Assembly: GCF_021608265.1 (NCBI RefSeq)
Contig: NZ_JAKIHP010000001.1
Location: 1,178,001 to 1,242,000, forward strand
Direction of reading: 5' to 3'
Length of the DNA stretch: 64,000 bases
Origin: Flavobacterium wongokense
GTDB taxonomy: Bacteria; Bacteroidota; Bacteroidia; Flavobacteriales; Flavobacteriaceae
This document shows, piece after piece, positions 25,984 to 35,345 of the stretch (position 1 is its first letter; each line of letters opens with the position of its first letter). The translations under genes and the position numbers were made by a program. The notes under the pieces were generated by a model that was given only the letters and a program-made list of their open reading frames with translations, ran no database searches and had not been told where the DNA came from.

Positions 25984-27420
25984 TTAATTCCATCCGCCGC
26001 CTAATGCCCTGTAAACATTAGTCACCGCATTGAATTGTTCCTTTTTAGCTTCAATCAATTCCAATTTTGATTCCAACGCATCACGTTGCGTCATCAACAC
26101 CTCAAAATAGTCAGCGCGGGATGATTTGAATAATTCATTGGATGCGTCAATGGCTGTGGTCAGCGACTGCACTTCCTTGTTCTTCAAATCATAGAACTGC
26201 TCCAGGTTTTTAATATTCGAGAGTTCATTTGATACTTCGACATACCCATTCAAAATGGTTTTCTGATAGTTGTACAACGCTTTTATTTGTTCGGCTTTCG
26301 CTTTGTTGAACTCTGCTTTTATAGCGTTTCTGTTAATCAGTGGAGCAGTTAAATCCCCAACCAAATTATAAACCAGAGACTCTGGCGAGGTAAACAAATA
26401 CGAAGTTTTGAACGCATTAAATCCAACACCGCCATTAATTGTAAACGATGGATAAAACTCGGCCTGTGCGGCTTTTACATCACATTTGGTGGCAAACAGT
26501 TCCAATTCGGCTTGTTTAATGTCAGGTCGATTCGTCAATAATTGCGAAGGGATTCCGGCCTGTATCTGTTGTGGTATTTCTGTAACAAATGCGGTCTTGT
26601 CCCTTTCAATCGGTTGTGGAAAACGACCTAACAGGAAATTGATTTTATTCTCTGTTTCCTTGATTTGCTGCTGGATTTGAAATTCGCGGCTTTGCGAATT
26701 CAATACCTCTGCCTCGAATTTTTTCACGCCCAATTCGTTAGCTCTTCCTGCATCTTTCTGTGCTTTTACAATATCAAAGGCATTTTTCTGCAAAGTGATG
26801 GTTTGCTGTATAATGTCGAGTTGATTGTCATACGAAAGCAATTCATAATAGGAATTGGCAATCTCAGCAACGAGATTGGTTACCACAAAATTCTTCCCTT
26901 CAACAGTTGCCAGGTATCTTGTTAAGGCAGCTTTTTTGGCATTGCGGAGTTTTTTCCAAATGTCAACTTCCCAAACGGCATGCAGGCCAAGAGCATAGTC
27001 CTGAAGCACTTCAGGGACTTCCTTTCCCGGCGTCATTTCCGTTGAAGCATCACCGGCCCCGGCACTGGTGTAACGTCCCACTTTTTCAACTCCGGCTGAA
27101 GCTCCGGCGGAAATCATTGGCAGCAACATTCCTTTTTTAACCCTTATGTCATTGCGGGCAATCTCAATTTCCTGCAATGTCATTTCCAGTTCCTGATTGT
27201 TTTTTAACGCGATGTCAATCAGGTCTTGCAGGTTTTTATCGGGGAAAAAGCTTTTCCATTTTATCGTTGCTGAATTTACAGTATCTTTTGATGACACATA
27301 GGCATCAGGCATTGATGTGGGTTCTGGTTTCTCTACCGGTGCCAGCATCTTACAGCTTGTAAATGCAACACAAATCAGAAGTATCGCAAATATTCTATAA
27401 TTTTTATATCGATTCATCAT
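25984..27420 (-). CDS. RND efflux outer-membrane lipoprotein (NodT/OprM family)
   Basis: 478 residues forming the outer-membrane channel of a tripartite pump. A lipoprotein signal ends in CVAFTSC, and the body has the duplicated long-helix pattern with DLIDIALKNNQELEMTLQEIEIARND and the family motif LLTNRPDIKQAELELFATKCDVKAAQAEFYPS. The start at 27420 follows the permease stop by one base; the longer reading from 27435 overlaps it. It is the last gene of the operon. Confidence 0.92.
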   Translation of the reverse strand: MMNRYKNYRIFAILLICVAFTSCKMLAPVEKPEPTSMPDAYVSSKDTVNSATIKWKSFFPDKNLQDLIDIALKNNQELEMTLQEIEIARNDIRVKKGMLLPMISAGASAGVEKVGRYTSAGAGDASTEMTPGKEVPEVLQDYALGLHAVWEVDIWKKLRNAKKAALTRYLATVEGKNFVVTNLVAEIANSYYELLSYDNQLDIIQQTITLQKNAFDIVKAQKDAGRANELGVKKFEAEVLNSQSREFQIQQQIKETENKINFLLGRFPQPIERDKTAFVTEIPQQIQAGIPSQLLTNRPDIKQAELELFATKCDVKAAQAEFYPSFTINGGVGFNAFKTSYLFTSPESLVYNLVGDLTAPLINRNAIKAEFNKAKAEQIKALYNYQKTILNGYVEVSNELSNIKNLEQFYDLKNKEVQSLTTAIDASNELFKSSRADYFEVLMTQRDALESKLELIEAKKEQFNAVTNVYRALGGGWN

Positions 27421-27421
27421 C

Positions 27422-30400
27422 TTAAATTTCTTCACTTAATGGATTTTCATCTTCTTTTTTAACGAATTTTGTCTTTTCGGAAATAGTACCGAAAAAGTAA
27501 TACAATCCCGGAATCAGCAATACCCCGAATATCGTTCCGATAAGCATTCCGCCTGCAGATGCAGAACCGATGGTTCGGTTTCCTATGGCTCCAGGACCAG
27601 TTGCAAAAACCAACGGAATCAATCCGGCGATAAAAGCAAATGAAGTCATCAGGATAGGACGGAATCTTACAGCAGCACCTTCAATGGCAGCATCCAATAC
27701 TGATTCTCCAGTAGAATGGCGCTGCGCGGCAAATTCAACAATCAACACAGCGTTCTTGCCCAGCAATCCGATAAGCATTACCATCGCAACCTGTGCGTAA
27801 ATATTGTTTTCCAAACCAAATAATTTGATAAACAAAAAAGCTCCAAATATTCCGACCGCCAACGATAGGATTACTACAAACGGCAGGATGAAACTTTCAT
27901 ATTGTGCAGCTAAAATGAGGTACACGAATCCAAGACAAATCAGGAAAATGTACATGGCTTCATTACCACGGCCTACTTCATCTTTGGAGATTCCTGCCCA
28001 GTCAATTCCATATCCTCTTGGAAGTGTTTTAGCAGCCACTTCATTGATGGCATTAATGGCCTCACCACTACTATAACCAGGTGCCGCCTGTCCGCTTACT
28101 TCGGCAGAATTGTACATGTTGTGGCGTGTGATTTCCGACAAACCGTACACTTTATCCATTCGCATGAAGGCTGAAAACGGGACCATTTCGTCGCGGTTAT
28201 TTTTTACATACAATTTCAGGATATCTTCAGGAAGTGCACGGTATTCAGGAGCAGCCTGAACCATCACCTTATATTGGCGTCCGTATTTGATAAAACTGAT
28301 TTCATAATTACTTCCAACAAGTGTTGACAGCGTGTTTGTTGCGTTTTCAATTGTAACTCCTTTTTGCTGTGCCAAATCGTTATCAATATCCAACATATAC
28401 TGAGGGAAACTGGCACTGTAGAAGGTGAACACCGAGGACAATTCCTTATGCTTGTTCAATTCCTTTACAAAATCGTTGGCAACGCCTTCCATCTTTTTAT
28501 AATCACCAGAACCCGCTTTATCCATCAAACGAAGTTCGAATCCGCCTGCTGCACCATAGCCCGGAACGGCTGGAGGTTGGAAGAATTCGATGGTAGCTCC
28601 AGAAATATCCTTTGACTTTTTCTCTAATTCATCAATAACTTCCTGGCACGAATGTTTGCGGTCTAACCAGCCTTTCAGGTTAATCAAACAGGTACCCGAG
28701 TTGGAACCCGTTCCCTCGGTAAGGATTTCATAACCTGCCAGAGAGGAAACCGATTTTACATCTGGGATAGTCTCGGCAATTTTCTGAAGCCTTTCGGCAA
28801 TCTGATTGGTTCTTTCCAATGTAGAACCTGGCGGTGTCTGGATTACCGCATAAAACATTCCCTGGTCTTCATTTGGGATAAACCCGGAGGGCACACTCAT
28901 ATTCAGGAAATAAGTCCCAACACAGAAACCGATGAGCATCCCGAAAGTAACCGTTCTTCGGTTTACAATTTTAGTTAGCAGGGTTCTATATTTATCTGAA
29001 ACGCCTCCAAACCATTTATTGAAACCATTCACGATTCGGTTAACCGGAGTATTCCTTTTGGGCTGACCGTGGGTGTTTTTCAACATCATGGCACAAAGTG
29101 CAGGAGTCAATGTCAATGCAATCAAACCGGAAAGTACAATCGAAGTCGCCATGGTAATTGAGAACTGACGGTAGAAAATCCCAACCGGACCACTCATGAA
29201 AGCAACCGGAATAAACACCGCAGCCATTACGAAGGTAATTGCGATAATCGCTCCACTTACTTCGGTCATTGCTTCGCGTGTTGCTTTTCGGGCGTTGAGG
29301 TGCTTGGTTTCCATCTTGGCATGGACGGCTTCGATAACAACAATTGCATTATCTACCACAATACCAATTGCCAGTACTAAGGCAAACAAGGTGATGAGGT
29401 TCAGTGTAATTCCGAAATACTGCATGAAGAAAAAGGTTCCTATCAGCGATACCGGAACAGCTATAGCCGGAATCAATGTTGAACGCCAGTCACCAAGGAA
29501 TAGGAATACTACCAATCCTACCAATATAAAAGCTTCAATCAGTGTGTGGATTACTTTTTCGATGGAGGCATCAAGGAATTTCGATACATCATAACTGATT
29601 TCATAATCCATTCCTTTTGGGAACGATGTCTTTTTGATTTCAGCCAACTTCGCTTTTACGTCTTTGATAACCTGGCTGGCATTGCTTCCATAAGACTGTT
29701 TCAATACGATAGCAGCCGATGGTTTTCCGTTAAGGTTGGAATAAATATCATACATCGAGCTTCCGAATTCGATATTCGCTACATCTTTCAGTCGCAGCAT
29801 TTCACCGTCAGGATTGGCTTTGATGATGATGTTTTCATATTGTTCCTTTGTGGTAAAACGCCCCGAGTATTTCAATACATATTCAAAAGACTGCGAACGT
29901 TTACCCGAACTTTCCCCTGTTTTTCCCGGAGAAGCTTCCAAACTCTGTTGTGCCAAGGCTTCCATGACTTCATCGGCTGAAACCTTGTAAGCCAGCATTC
30001 GGTCTGGTTTCAGCCAGATGCGCATCGCGTATTCACGATTCCCAAGGATATCGGCAAAACCAACACCATCAACCCTTTTTAACTCCGACAACAAATTGAT
30101 ATCGGCAAAGTTGAACAGGAATTTCTGGTCGGTATTTTTATCGGTGCTGTACAGGTTGATGTACATCAACATATTTGATTCTTCCCGGCTGATCTTAACT
30201 CCTTCACGAACCACTAATGGAGGTAATTTGTTCACTACCGAAGCTACACGGTTCTGCACATTCAACGAAGCCTGATTAGGATCGGTTCCAAGGTTGAAAA
30301 TGATTTGTATGGTTCCTTCACCATCATTTCCGGCATCCGATTCCATATATTTCATCCCGGGTACACCATTCAATGCTCTTTCCAATGGAAGGATTGCCGA

Positions 30401-30577
30401 TTTGATCATCAGCTCGTTATTGGCTCCGGGATATTCCACCGTTACATTCACCTTTGGAGGCGAGATGGATGGGAATTGTGTTACAGGCAGCTGGATTAGT
30501 GCCAGCGCACCAAGGAATACGATGATGAGCGATATTACTATTGATAATACCGGTCGTTGTATAAATCTGTTAAACAT
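27422..30577 (-). CDS. RND-family hydrophobe/amphiphile efflux permease (AcrB/HAE1 type)
   Basis: 1051 residues, the usual length, with twelve membrane segments and two large periplasmic loops. It begins MFNRFIQRPVLSIVISLIIVFLGALALIQLPV, typical of HAE1 pumps. The proton-relay pair in IGIVVDNAIVVIEAVH in helix 4 and the late MLIGLLGKNAVLIVEFA and RFRPILMTSFAFIAGLIPL are also present. It exchanges protons for amphiphilic compounds such as antibiotics, dyes or bile-like detergents. Substrates cannot be predicted. Confidence 0.96.
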   Translation of the reverse strand: MFNRFIQRPVLSIVISLIIVFLGALALIQLPVTQFPSISPPKVNVTVEYPGANNELMIKSAILPLERALNGVPGMKYMESDAGNDGEGTIQIIFNLGTDPNQASLNVQNRVASVVNKLPPLVVREGVKISREESNMLMYINLYSTDKNTDQKFLFNFADINLLSELKRVDGVGFADILGNREYAMRIWLKPDRMLAYKVSADEVMEALAQQSLEASPGKTGESSGKRSQSFEYVLKYSGRFTTKEQYENIIIKANPDGEMLRLKDVANIEFGSSMYDIYSNLNGKPSAAIVLKQSYGSNASQVIKDVKAKLAEIKKTSFPKGMDYEISYDVSKFLDASIEKVIHTLIEAFILVGLVVFLFLGDWRSTLIPAIAVPVSLIGTFFFMQYFGITLNLITLFALVLAIGIVVDNAIVVIEAVHAKMETKHLNARKATREAMTEVSGAIIAITFVMAAVFIPVAFMSGPVGIFYRQFSITMATSIVLSGLIALTLTPALCAMMLKNTHGQPKRNTPVNRIVNGFNKWFGGVSDKYRTLLTKIVNRRTVTFGMLIGFCVGTYFLNMSVPSGFIPNEDQGMFYAVIQTPPGSTLERTNQIAERLQKIAETIPDVKSVSSLAGYEILTEGTGSNSGTCLINLKGWLDRKHSCQEVIDELEKKSKDISGATIEFFQPPAVPGYGAAGGFELRLMDKAGSGDYKKMEGVANDFVKELNKHKELSSVFTFYSASFPQYMLDIDNDLAQQKGVTIENATNTLSTLVGSNYEISFIKYGRQYKVMVQAAPEYRALPEDILKLYVKNNRDEMVPFSAFMRMDKVYGLSEITRHNMYNSAEVSGQAAPGYSSGEAINAINEVAAKTLPRGYGIDWAGISKDEVGRGNEAMYIFLICLGFVYLILAAQYESFILPFVVILSLAVGIFGAFLFIKLFGLENNIYAQVAMVMLIGLLGKNAVLIVEFAAQRHSTGESVLDAAIEGAAVRFRPILMTSFAFIAGLIPLVFATGPGAIGNRTIGSASAGGMLIGTIFGVLLIPGLYYFFGTISEKTKFVKKEDENPLSEEI

Positions 30578-30593
30578 GGCGTTGTGGTTAAGG

Positions 30594-31676
30594 TTACTCG
30601 GCTTTTAGTTTCAGGTTCCTGATTACATCCAGCGGGTTTTGGTACACGCTGCTAATCTTGTCATCATCCTTGGCTTTCTGTACACCATCAAGCAATATTT
30701 TGTCATCGGCAGAGAGGCCGCTTTTTACCACGTACAAATCGGGAAGTTCACCGGTTATGGCAATCTCCCTTGATTTTAGTTTGTTGTTGGCATCCACCAC
30801 AAAGACATAGACTTTGTCCTGGATTTCATAGGTCGCTTTTTGCGGAATCACGATTGCCTTTTTTACAGGGACAGTCATTTCAACCTTTCCGGTTTCTCCG
30901 TTTTTAAGCAGTTTGTCCGGATTTGGGAAACTGGCACGGAAAGCTATGTTCCCGGTTTCGTTGTCAAATTCCCCTTCAATTACTTCAACTTTGCCTTTGT
31001 ATTTCAAGGGTTCGTTGTTGGCAAGCAGCAAAGTGACATTGTTGTCGCCACGGTCTTTTACATCGTTTTGGTAAGCGATGTATTCGGGTTCGGAAACATT
31101 AAAGTAGGCAAACATCTTACTGTTGTCCGAAAGGTTGGTCAACAGTTCTCCTTCATCGATAAGGCTTCCTAATTTCTTTGGAAGGCGGTCAATTGTTCCG
31201 GCAAAAGGTGCACGGATTTCGGTAAAGGATAAGTGCAATTTTGCCAATGAAACTTCGGCATTAGCCTGGTCTAATTTGGCCTGGGCAACTGCCTGTTCGC
31301 TTTTGGAAACAATGTTTTTATCGGCAAGGGATTTGGCATTTTTCAATTCGATACCAGCAGCTTTGGCTTCGGCTTCGGCTTTCAGTAATTCAGCCTGGTA
31401 CATTCCCGGCATGATGCGGAATAATAGCTGTCCCTGATTTACATATTGGCCTTCATCCACATAAATATTCTGCAGATAGCCTTTTTCCTGGGCACGGATT
31501 TCGATGTTGCGCACCGATTTGATTTGTGAAACGTATTCTTTGGTAAACGCAGTATCAATAACTGCGGGATTGGTTACGGTAAATTTACCGGTTTCTTCTT
31601 TTTGTTCTTCTTGTTTGGCACAACTGCTTAGGTTTAACAGTGCACCTATGCTTACTAGCATGATGAGCTTGTTCAT
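30594..31676 (-). CDS. RND periplasmic adaptor (membrane fusion protein)
   Basis: 360 residues, first gene of the pump operon, 16 bases upstream of the permease. It has a lipoprotein signal (LLNLSSC, Cys19), the split lipoyl domain around GYLQNIYVDEGQYVNQGQLLF, an alpha-helical hairpin (ELLKAEAEAKAAGIELKNAK), the IRAPFAGTIDRLPKKLG second half and barrel domains. It bridges the permease and the outer-membrane channel. No TetR-type regulator is adjacent. Confidence 0.94.
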   Translation of the reverse strand: MNKLIMLVSIGALLNLSSCAKQEEQKEETGKFTVTNPAVIDTAFTKEYVSQIKSVRNIEIRAQEKGYLQNIYVDEGQYVNQGQLLFRIMPGMYQAELLKAEAEAKAAGIELKNAKSLADKNIVSKSEQAVAQAKLDQANAEVSLAKLHLSFTEIRAPFAGTIDRLPKKLGSLIDEGELLTNLSDNSKMFAYFNVSEPEYIAYQNDVKDRGDNNVTLLLANNEPLKYKGKVEVIEGEFDNETGNIAFRASFPNPDKLLKNGETGKVEMTVPVKKAIVIPQKATYEIQDKVYVFVVDANNKLKSREIAITGELPDLYVVKSGLSADDKILLDGVQKAKDDDKISSVYQNPLDVIRNLKLKAE

Positions 31677-31762
31677 GTGTTTTTAGATATATAATTTTTA
31701 ATGCGTTTTTGGATTGCTGTATTTTTCAGCAGCCAGTCAATCAACGGATAAAAAAATTATAA

Positions 31763-32152
31763 TCAAATGCGGAGGACGCGAAGTGAAATGTAACTATGTC
31801 GCGGAAGTCGCGAGAAGTTAACGAAAGTATAGTGGGTATTGCAAAACTGTTTTGCAACAAAGTGTTCTGAAATTGGCTCATCCTTGAGATAAGCTGTAGC
31901 TAACGGCAGGGATTTCTCTTTTACAGAGCTGGTATAATTATCTTCGCAATCACAATCATCGTAATCATCAATGTCGAGAAGAACGTCCTTGTGATAGCCC
32001 GAATTACTGTCACTAAGTGCATCAGCAATAACGGTTTCTTTTTGAAAAGCGCTTTTGCCAACTGCATCATGAGGGAAAGCCACGGCATGTGCCGGCAAAT
32101 TGTTGGATAGCAACAAGCTCAGTAGGATGATATATTGGATTGCTCTTTTCAT
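31763..32152 (-). CDS. Small secreted protein with acidic Asp/Cys patch, unknown
   Basis: 129 residues from the ATG at 32152. A signal peptide (MKRAIQYIILLSLLLSNNLPAHA) is followed by a short acidic stretch DIDDYDDCDCEDN that could bind metal, then a hydrophobic/aromatic C-terminal part. No known family. It lies just upstream of the efflux operon in the same direction but 86 bases apart, with no terminator visible between, so the two could be linked. Confidence 0.55.
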   Translation of the reverse strand: MKRAIQYIILLSLLLSNNLPAHAVAFPHDAVGKSAFQKETVIADALSDSNSGYHKDVLLDIDDYDDCDCEDNYTSSVKEKSLPLATAYLKDEPISEHFVAKQFCNTHYTFVNFSRLPRHSYISLRVLRI

Positions 32153-32283
32153 AATCTGGAGCAAATTTATATTTGATTGGAAAAATAACGCCAGTTCTTT
32201 AACGGGTCTTTAACAATTTTGATGCAATTTTAAGCGAATCTTTAGGGAAGCATGGAGTGAAAACGATTTCGTATAATTAGAAA

Positions 32284-32306
32284 AACCTGCATCATTGATG
32301 CAGGTT
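32284..32306 (-). terminator. Terminator after the DUF892 gene
   Basis: AACCTGCATCA and TGATGCAGGTT form a long stem; on the minus strand it is followed by TTTTTCT. Confidence 0.82.
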
Positions 32307-32334
32307 CCTCTAAACAAACAGAATTAACTTTATG

Positions 32335-32892
32335 CTATTGGGCATCAAAATTAATGCTATTGTAAGCAGCGTCTGTTAAAGCAACATCAGCCTCTTTTTC
32401 TTCATTAAGGGTTTTTGCGAGTAGTTCTGCCGCCTGGCTTTCGCCTAATGTTTTCGCAAACGCAGCCAGTGTGCCGTACGTCGCTATTTCATAATGCTCT
32501 ACTTTCTGAGCTGCAGCAATGATTCCTGCATCGCGTACTGCTCCCGGTTCGGTTTCTTCAAGGATGCCTTCGCCTTCTTTAAGCAGGCCTTCCATGGCAT
32601 CGCATTTTTTGGCAGCAGCTTTTTCACCGATGCAGGCAAATACGTCTTCCAATCGGGTTACATGTTCTTTAGTGACCTCAAGGTGATCGTTGATCGTAGC
32701 GATAAGATTAGGAGTAGTAGCATTTTTAGCCATTTTAGGCAATGCTTTCACTAGTGCTTTTTCTGCCCAGTAGATGTCTTTAAGTCCGTCTACGAACAAG
32801 TCTCTCAACCCTTCGGCGGCAGTTTGTTTTGGTTTTACTTTTCCTGTAGCGGTGGTAGCTTTAGCTGCCGGCTTTTTTGTTTTAGTTTCCAT
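32335..32892 (-). CDS. YciF-like ferritin-fold (DUF892) protein
   Basis: 185 residues. A lysine-rich disordered N-terminus (about 1-28) precedes a four-helix bundle with LRDLFVDGLKDIYWAEKALVKALPKMA, HLEVTKEHVTRLEDVF, KVEHYEIATYGTLAAFA and AELLAKTLNEEKEAD, the Glu/His residues expected of a diiron-type ferritin-like fold. YciF/YciE proteins are stress-induced in other bacteria but their reaction is unknown. It is followed downstream on the same strand by a terminator and preceded by a disordered-protein gene, so both may belong to a stress regulon. Confidence 0.88.
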   Translation of the reverse strand: METKTKKPAAKATTATGKVKPKQTAAEGLRDLFVDGLKDIYWAEKALVKALPKMAKNATTPNLIATINDHLEVTKEHVTRLEDVFACIGEKAAAKKCDAMEGLLKEGEGILEETEPGAVRDAGIIAAAQKVEHYEIATYGTLAAFAKTLGESQAAELLAKTLNEEKEADVALTDAAYNSINFDAQ

Positions 32893-32914
32893 TAGATTTT
32901 GTGGTTAGTTAAGA

Positions 32915-33250
32915 TTAAAGTCCTGGAGTCCTGATTTCCTCTTCGTTATCATTTTCGTTTCTGCGGTCTGCATCAGAGTCCGGGCTTAGGCTTGCCTCGT
33001 CGTCTTGTCCCATGTCATCGCTGTCCCAGTTCCTGGTTCCGGCATTTTTACGGTCTGCAGAGAAATTATCCGAATGAGCAGTACGGCTTGGATCGCTGTC
33101 TGTTTCCGGAGTGCGTCGTGATTGTGATGCGTCAGAAGATCTGTCTGCAGAAGCATTCCTTGCTTCATTGTCTCTTGATTGAGAGCTTAAATTTTGTTCC
33201 TGTGGGTTACGGCCGTCCTGGCTGTTGTTCCCTTTTGTGTTGTTTTCCAT
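32915..33250 (-). CDS. Highly acidic, intrinsically disordered protein
   Basis: 111 residues made almost only of D, E, N, S, R, Q and T, with no hydrophobic core or cysteines, so it is predicted fully disordered. Such low-complexity hydrophilic proteins are often desiccation or osmotic stress protectants, but no LEA motif is visible here. It sits 22 bases upstream of the DUF892 gene. Confidence 0.65.
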   Translation of the reverse strand: MENNTKGNNSQDGRNPQEQNLSSQSRDNEARNASADRSSDASQSRRTPETDSDPSRTAHSDNFSADRKNAGTRNWDSDDMGQDDEASLSPDSDADRRNENDNEEEIRTPGL

Positions 33251-33403
33251 GATTTTATTTTTTATAAATTAATAGGACTCCAAAGTTATCGTAGCAATAC
33301 ACTTATTTCTTTATAGGCTTGAAAGCCAATGCTTATATAATTTCCACTAGTGCATTTCATCGATAAATATCCTGATAATGGCGGTTCCCAAATGCTCCAA
33401 AAT

Positions 33404-33428
33404 GCAAAAAACCCGCTTGTAAAGCAGG
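33404..33428 (-). terminator. Terminator of the kai-kinase operon
   Basis: A 7-bp stem with one G-T pair (CCTGCTT/AAGCGGG on the minus strand) is followed by six T, 27 bases after the kinase stop. Confidence 0.75.
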
Positions 33429-33454
33429 CTGTTCTTTAAGTTTTGAATGATTCG

Positions 33455-34720
33455 TTAAGAGGGAATATAAATGTCAAATCGGGTGCCTTTTCCCAGTTCG
33501 CTATGAACCGTAATGACTCCTTTGTGGTTTTCGACAATTCGTTTTACAATGGATAATCCGATTCCGGTACCTTCAAATTCGTCTTTGCTGTGCAGGCGTT
33601 GAAATACCTGAAAAATTTTGTCGCTGTATTTTTGATCAAAACCAATCCCATTGTCGGTTACCGAAATGTGGCAGCCTTTTTTGCCGTCCAGGAAAGAGCA
33701 ATTTTTGACTTCGTCTGTTTTTATCGTAATGCGTGGTGGTACACCTGGTTTTGCAAACTTTAGGGAATTGCCCACAAGGTTGTGCATCATCTGCCTGAAC
33801 TGGAACGGGATGATTTCGGCAGTGCAGAGTTTTTCCGAAATAATACTCGCATTAGTCGCGATGATTTCTTCTTTAAGGTCTTCCCGGACTTCATCAATGA
33901 TGATGTCGAGGTCAACAGTCTCAAATTTCTGATGCGCTGCATTGGCGTTGCTTCGCGAGTAGGCAAGCAGGTCGTCGATAAGTGTCTGCATCCTGTTGGC
34001 TGCTGACTGCATCCTGGTGAAAATATCCCTGGCTTTGGAAGAAAGGTTTATGGCTTCCTTCTCGTTAAGATAGGTAACGAATGTCTGTATTTTACGCAAC
34101 GGTTCCTGAAGGTCATGACTTGATATGTAGGCAAAGGACTCCAGCTCCTTGTTCATCTTTTCGAGCTCCTTGTTTTTGGCTTCCAACTGCTCTGCCTTTT
34201 CCTTAATCTGGACTTCAAATATTTTACGCTCAGTCTGGTCGGTCACGACCATCCCTACAGTATGTTGGCTGGGATGTAGTGCCGTAAGCGAAATGTAAAC
34301 CGGAATGCCCCTTTCGGGTGATACCAGGCAAATCTCGCCCTTTACCTGTCCGGTAAGGCCCTTCTCAAAAAGCTCGTTGAACAATTCGAGCGAATCAGCT
34401 TCGATAAATGCGGCGATGGGCTTGCCAATCACCTGGCTGTATTGCAGTCCCAGGAGTTCATGGAAATAGTTATTGGTATACACTATGAGTCCGTCATCGG
34501 ATAAGGTTACGGCTCCTTCATTAAAGTTTTCTACCAATAAACGATACCCAAAATCCCCGCTTTCAATCGTAAAGATTTCGGGTTTGTCATCCCTTTTGAC
34601 CGCAAAGGCATCTACCTCACCGGCCTTAATGGCATCGATGAGCTGTTCCGCCTCTTCAAGCTGGAAAGCCAGCCTTTCGTTTTCGGCTAAAAGTTCGTCT
34701 ATGGTAATCTGCTTTTTCAT
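33455..34720 (-). CDS. PAS-domain histidine kinase, last gene of the kaiCBB operon
   Basis: 421 residues, no membrane segment. A short N-terminal helix precedes a PAS domain (about 55-165), a coiled coil, the dimerisation/phosphoacceptor domain with H202 in SSHDLQEPLRKIQTF, and an ATPase domain with the N box NLVGNSLKF, DNGIGFD and GTGIGLSIVKRIV. Its start overlaps the stop of the upstream kaiB by ATGA, so the two are translationally coupled. It could be the output kinase of the Kai module, as SasA is in cyanobacteria, but it lacks SasA's KaiB-like domain; the role is inferred from position. Confidence 0.9.
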   Translation of the reverse strand: MKKQITIDELLAENERLAFQLEEAEQLIDAIKAGEVDAFAVKRDDKPEIFTIESGDFGYRLLVENFNEGAVTLSDDGLIVYTNNYFHELLGLQYSQVIGKPIAAFIEADSLELFNELFEKGLTGQVKGEICLVSPERGIPVYISLTALHPSQHTVGMVVTDQTERKIFEVQIKEKAEQLEAKNKELEKMNKELESFAYISSHDLQEPLRKIQTFVTYLNEKEAINLSSKARDIFTRMQSAANRMQTLIDDLLAYSRSNANAAHQKFETVDLDIIIDEVREDLKEEIIATNASIISEKLCTAEIIPFQFRQMMHNLVGNSLKFAKPGVPPRITIKTDEVKNCSFLDGKKGCHISVTDNGIGFDQKYSDKIFQVFQRLHSKDEFEGTGIGLSIVKRIVENHKGVITVHSELGKGTRFDIYIPS

Positions 34721-35034
34721 TTTGTCTTATCAATGTCAATCCCCAGTGCCATCATCACTTTGTCGCAATCCTTTAAGGTGCCTATCAGTATCTTTTTAGG
34801 CAACGGATAATGCTTAATCAGCGAAGGGCTGAAAATGACGCTGTGTTCCGTTGCCAGTTCGGGTTGCTTGTAAATGTCAATGATTTCCAAATCATAGGCA
34901 TCCTTGAGGTGTTCGGCACATATTCTGTTTATATTGCGAATGGCTTCCAATGACTTAGGAGACATACCCGAAACATACAACTGTAGCGATAGCTTTTCTT
35001 TGTTAATAGTGCCGGGGTTTGTTTCCTTTTTCAT
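34717..35034 (-). CDS. kaiB: KaiB-fold protein (second kaiB)
   Basis: 105 residues with the thioredoxin-like KaiB pattern: SLQLYVSGMSPKSLEAIRNI, a central YDLEIIDIYKQPELA and HSVIFSPSLIKHYPLPKKILIGTL. Cyanobacterial KaiB switches fold and docks on KaiC to time dephosphorylation. It is the second of two KaiB genes here and is translationally coupled to the kinase behind it. Confidence 0.9.
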   Translation of the reverse strand: MKKETNPGTINKEKLSLQLYVSGMSPKSLEAIRNINRICAEHLKDAYDLEIIDIYKQPELATEHSVIFSPSLIKHYPLPKKILIGTLKDCDKVMMALGIDIDKTK

Positions 35035-35046
35035 AGTTTCTCCTTA

Positions 35047-35334
35047 TTACGCGAGCGTGCGGATGTTTAAGCCTACCAATACTTTTTCCTCATTGGACAA
35101 ATCACCTATTATCTTTCGGATAGGTTCCGGTAATTTACGTACCAATGTTGGAATGGCAAATATCTGATCGCCTTCAGCAAGCTGAGGCGTCTTTAGCAGG
35201 TCAATCACTTCAATCGAATATTGACCTGGCAGATGCTCTTCGCAATAACGGGTTATATTTTTAAGGGCAAGAATTGATTTGGGCGTCTGCCCTGCAATAT
35301 AAAGCCTCAATTCCCATCGTTCCTGCTTTGTCAT
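35047..35334 (-). CDS. kaiB: KaiB-fold protein (first kaiB)
   Basis: 95 residues, close to cyanobacterial KaiB in length: [67 protein letters not shown]. It is clearly paralogous to the second kaiB, but shorter and without the N-terminal extension. It lies 11 bases after kaiC. Confidence 0.92.
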   Translation of the reverse strand: MTKQERWELRLYIAGQTPKSILALKNITRYCEEHLPGQYSIEVIDLLKTPQLAEGDQIFAIPTLVRKLPEPIRKIIGDLSNEEKVLVGLNIRTLA

Positions 35335-35345
35335 GAGTTGTTTTG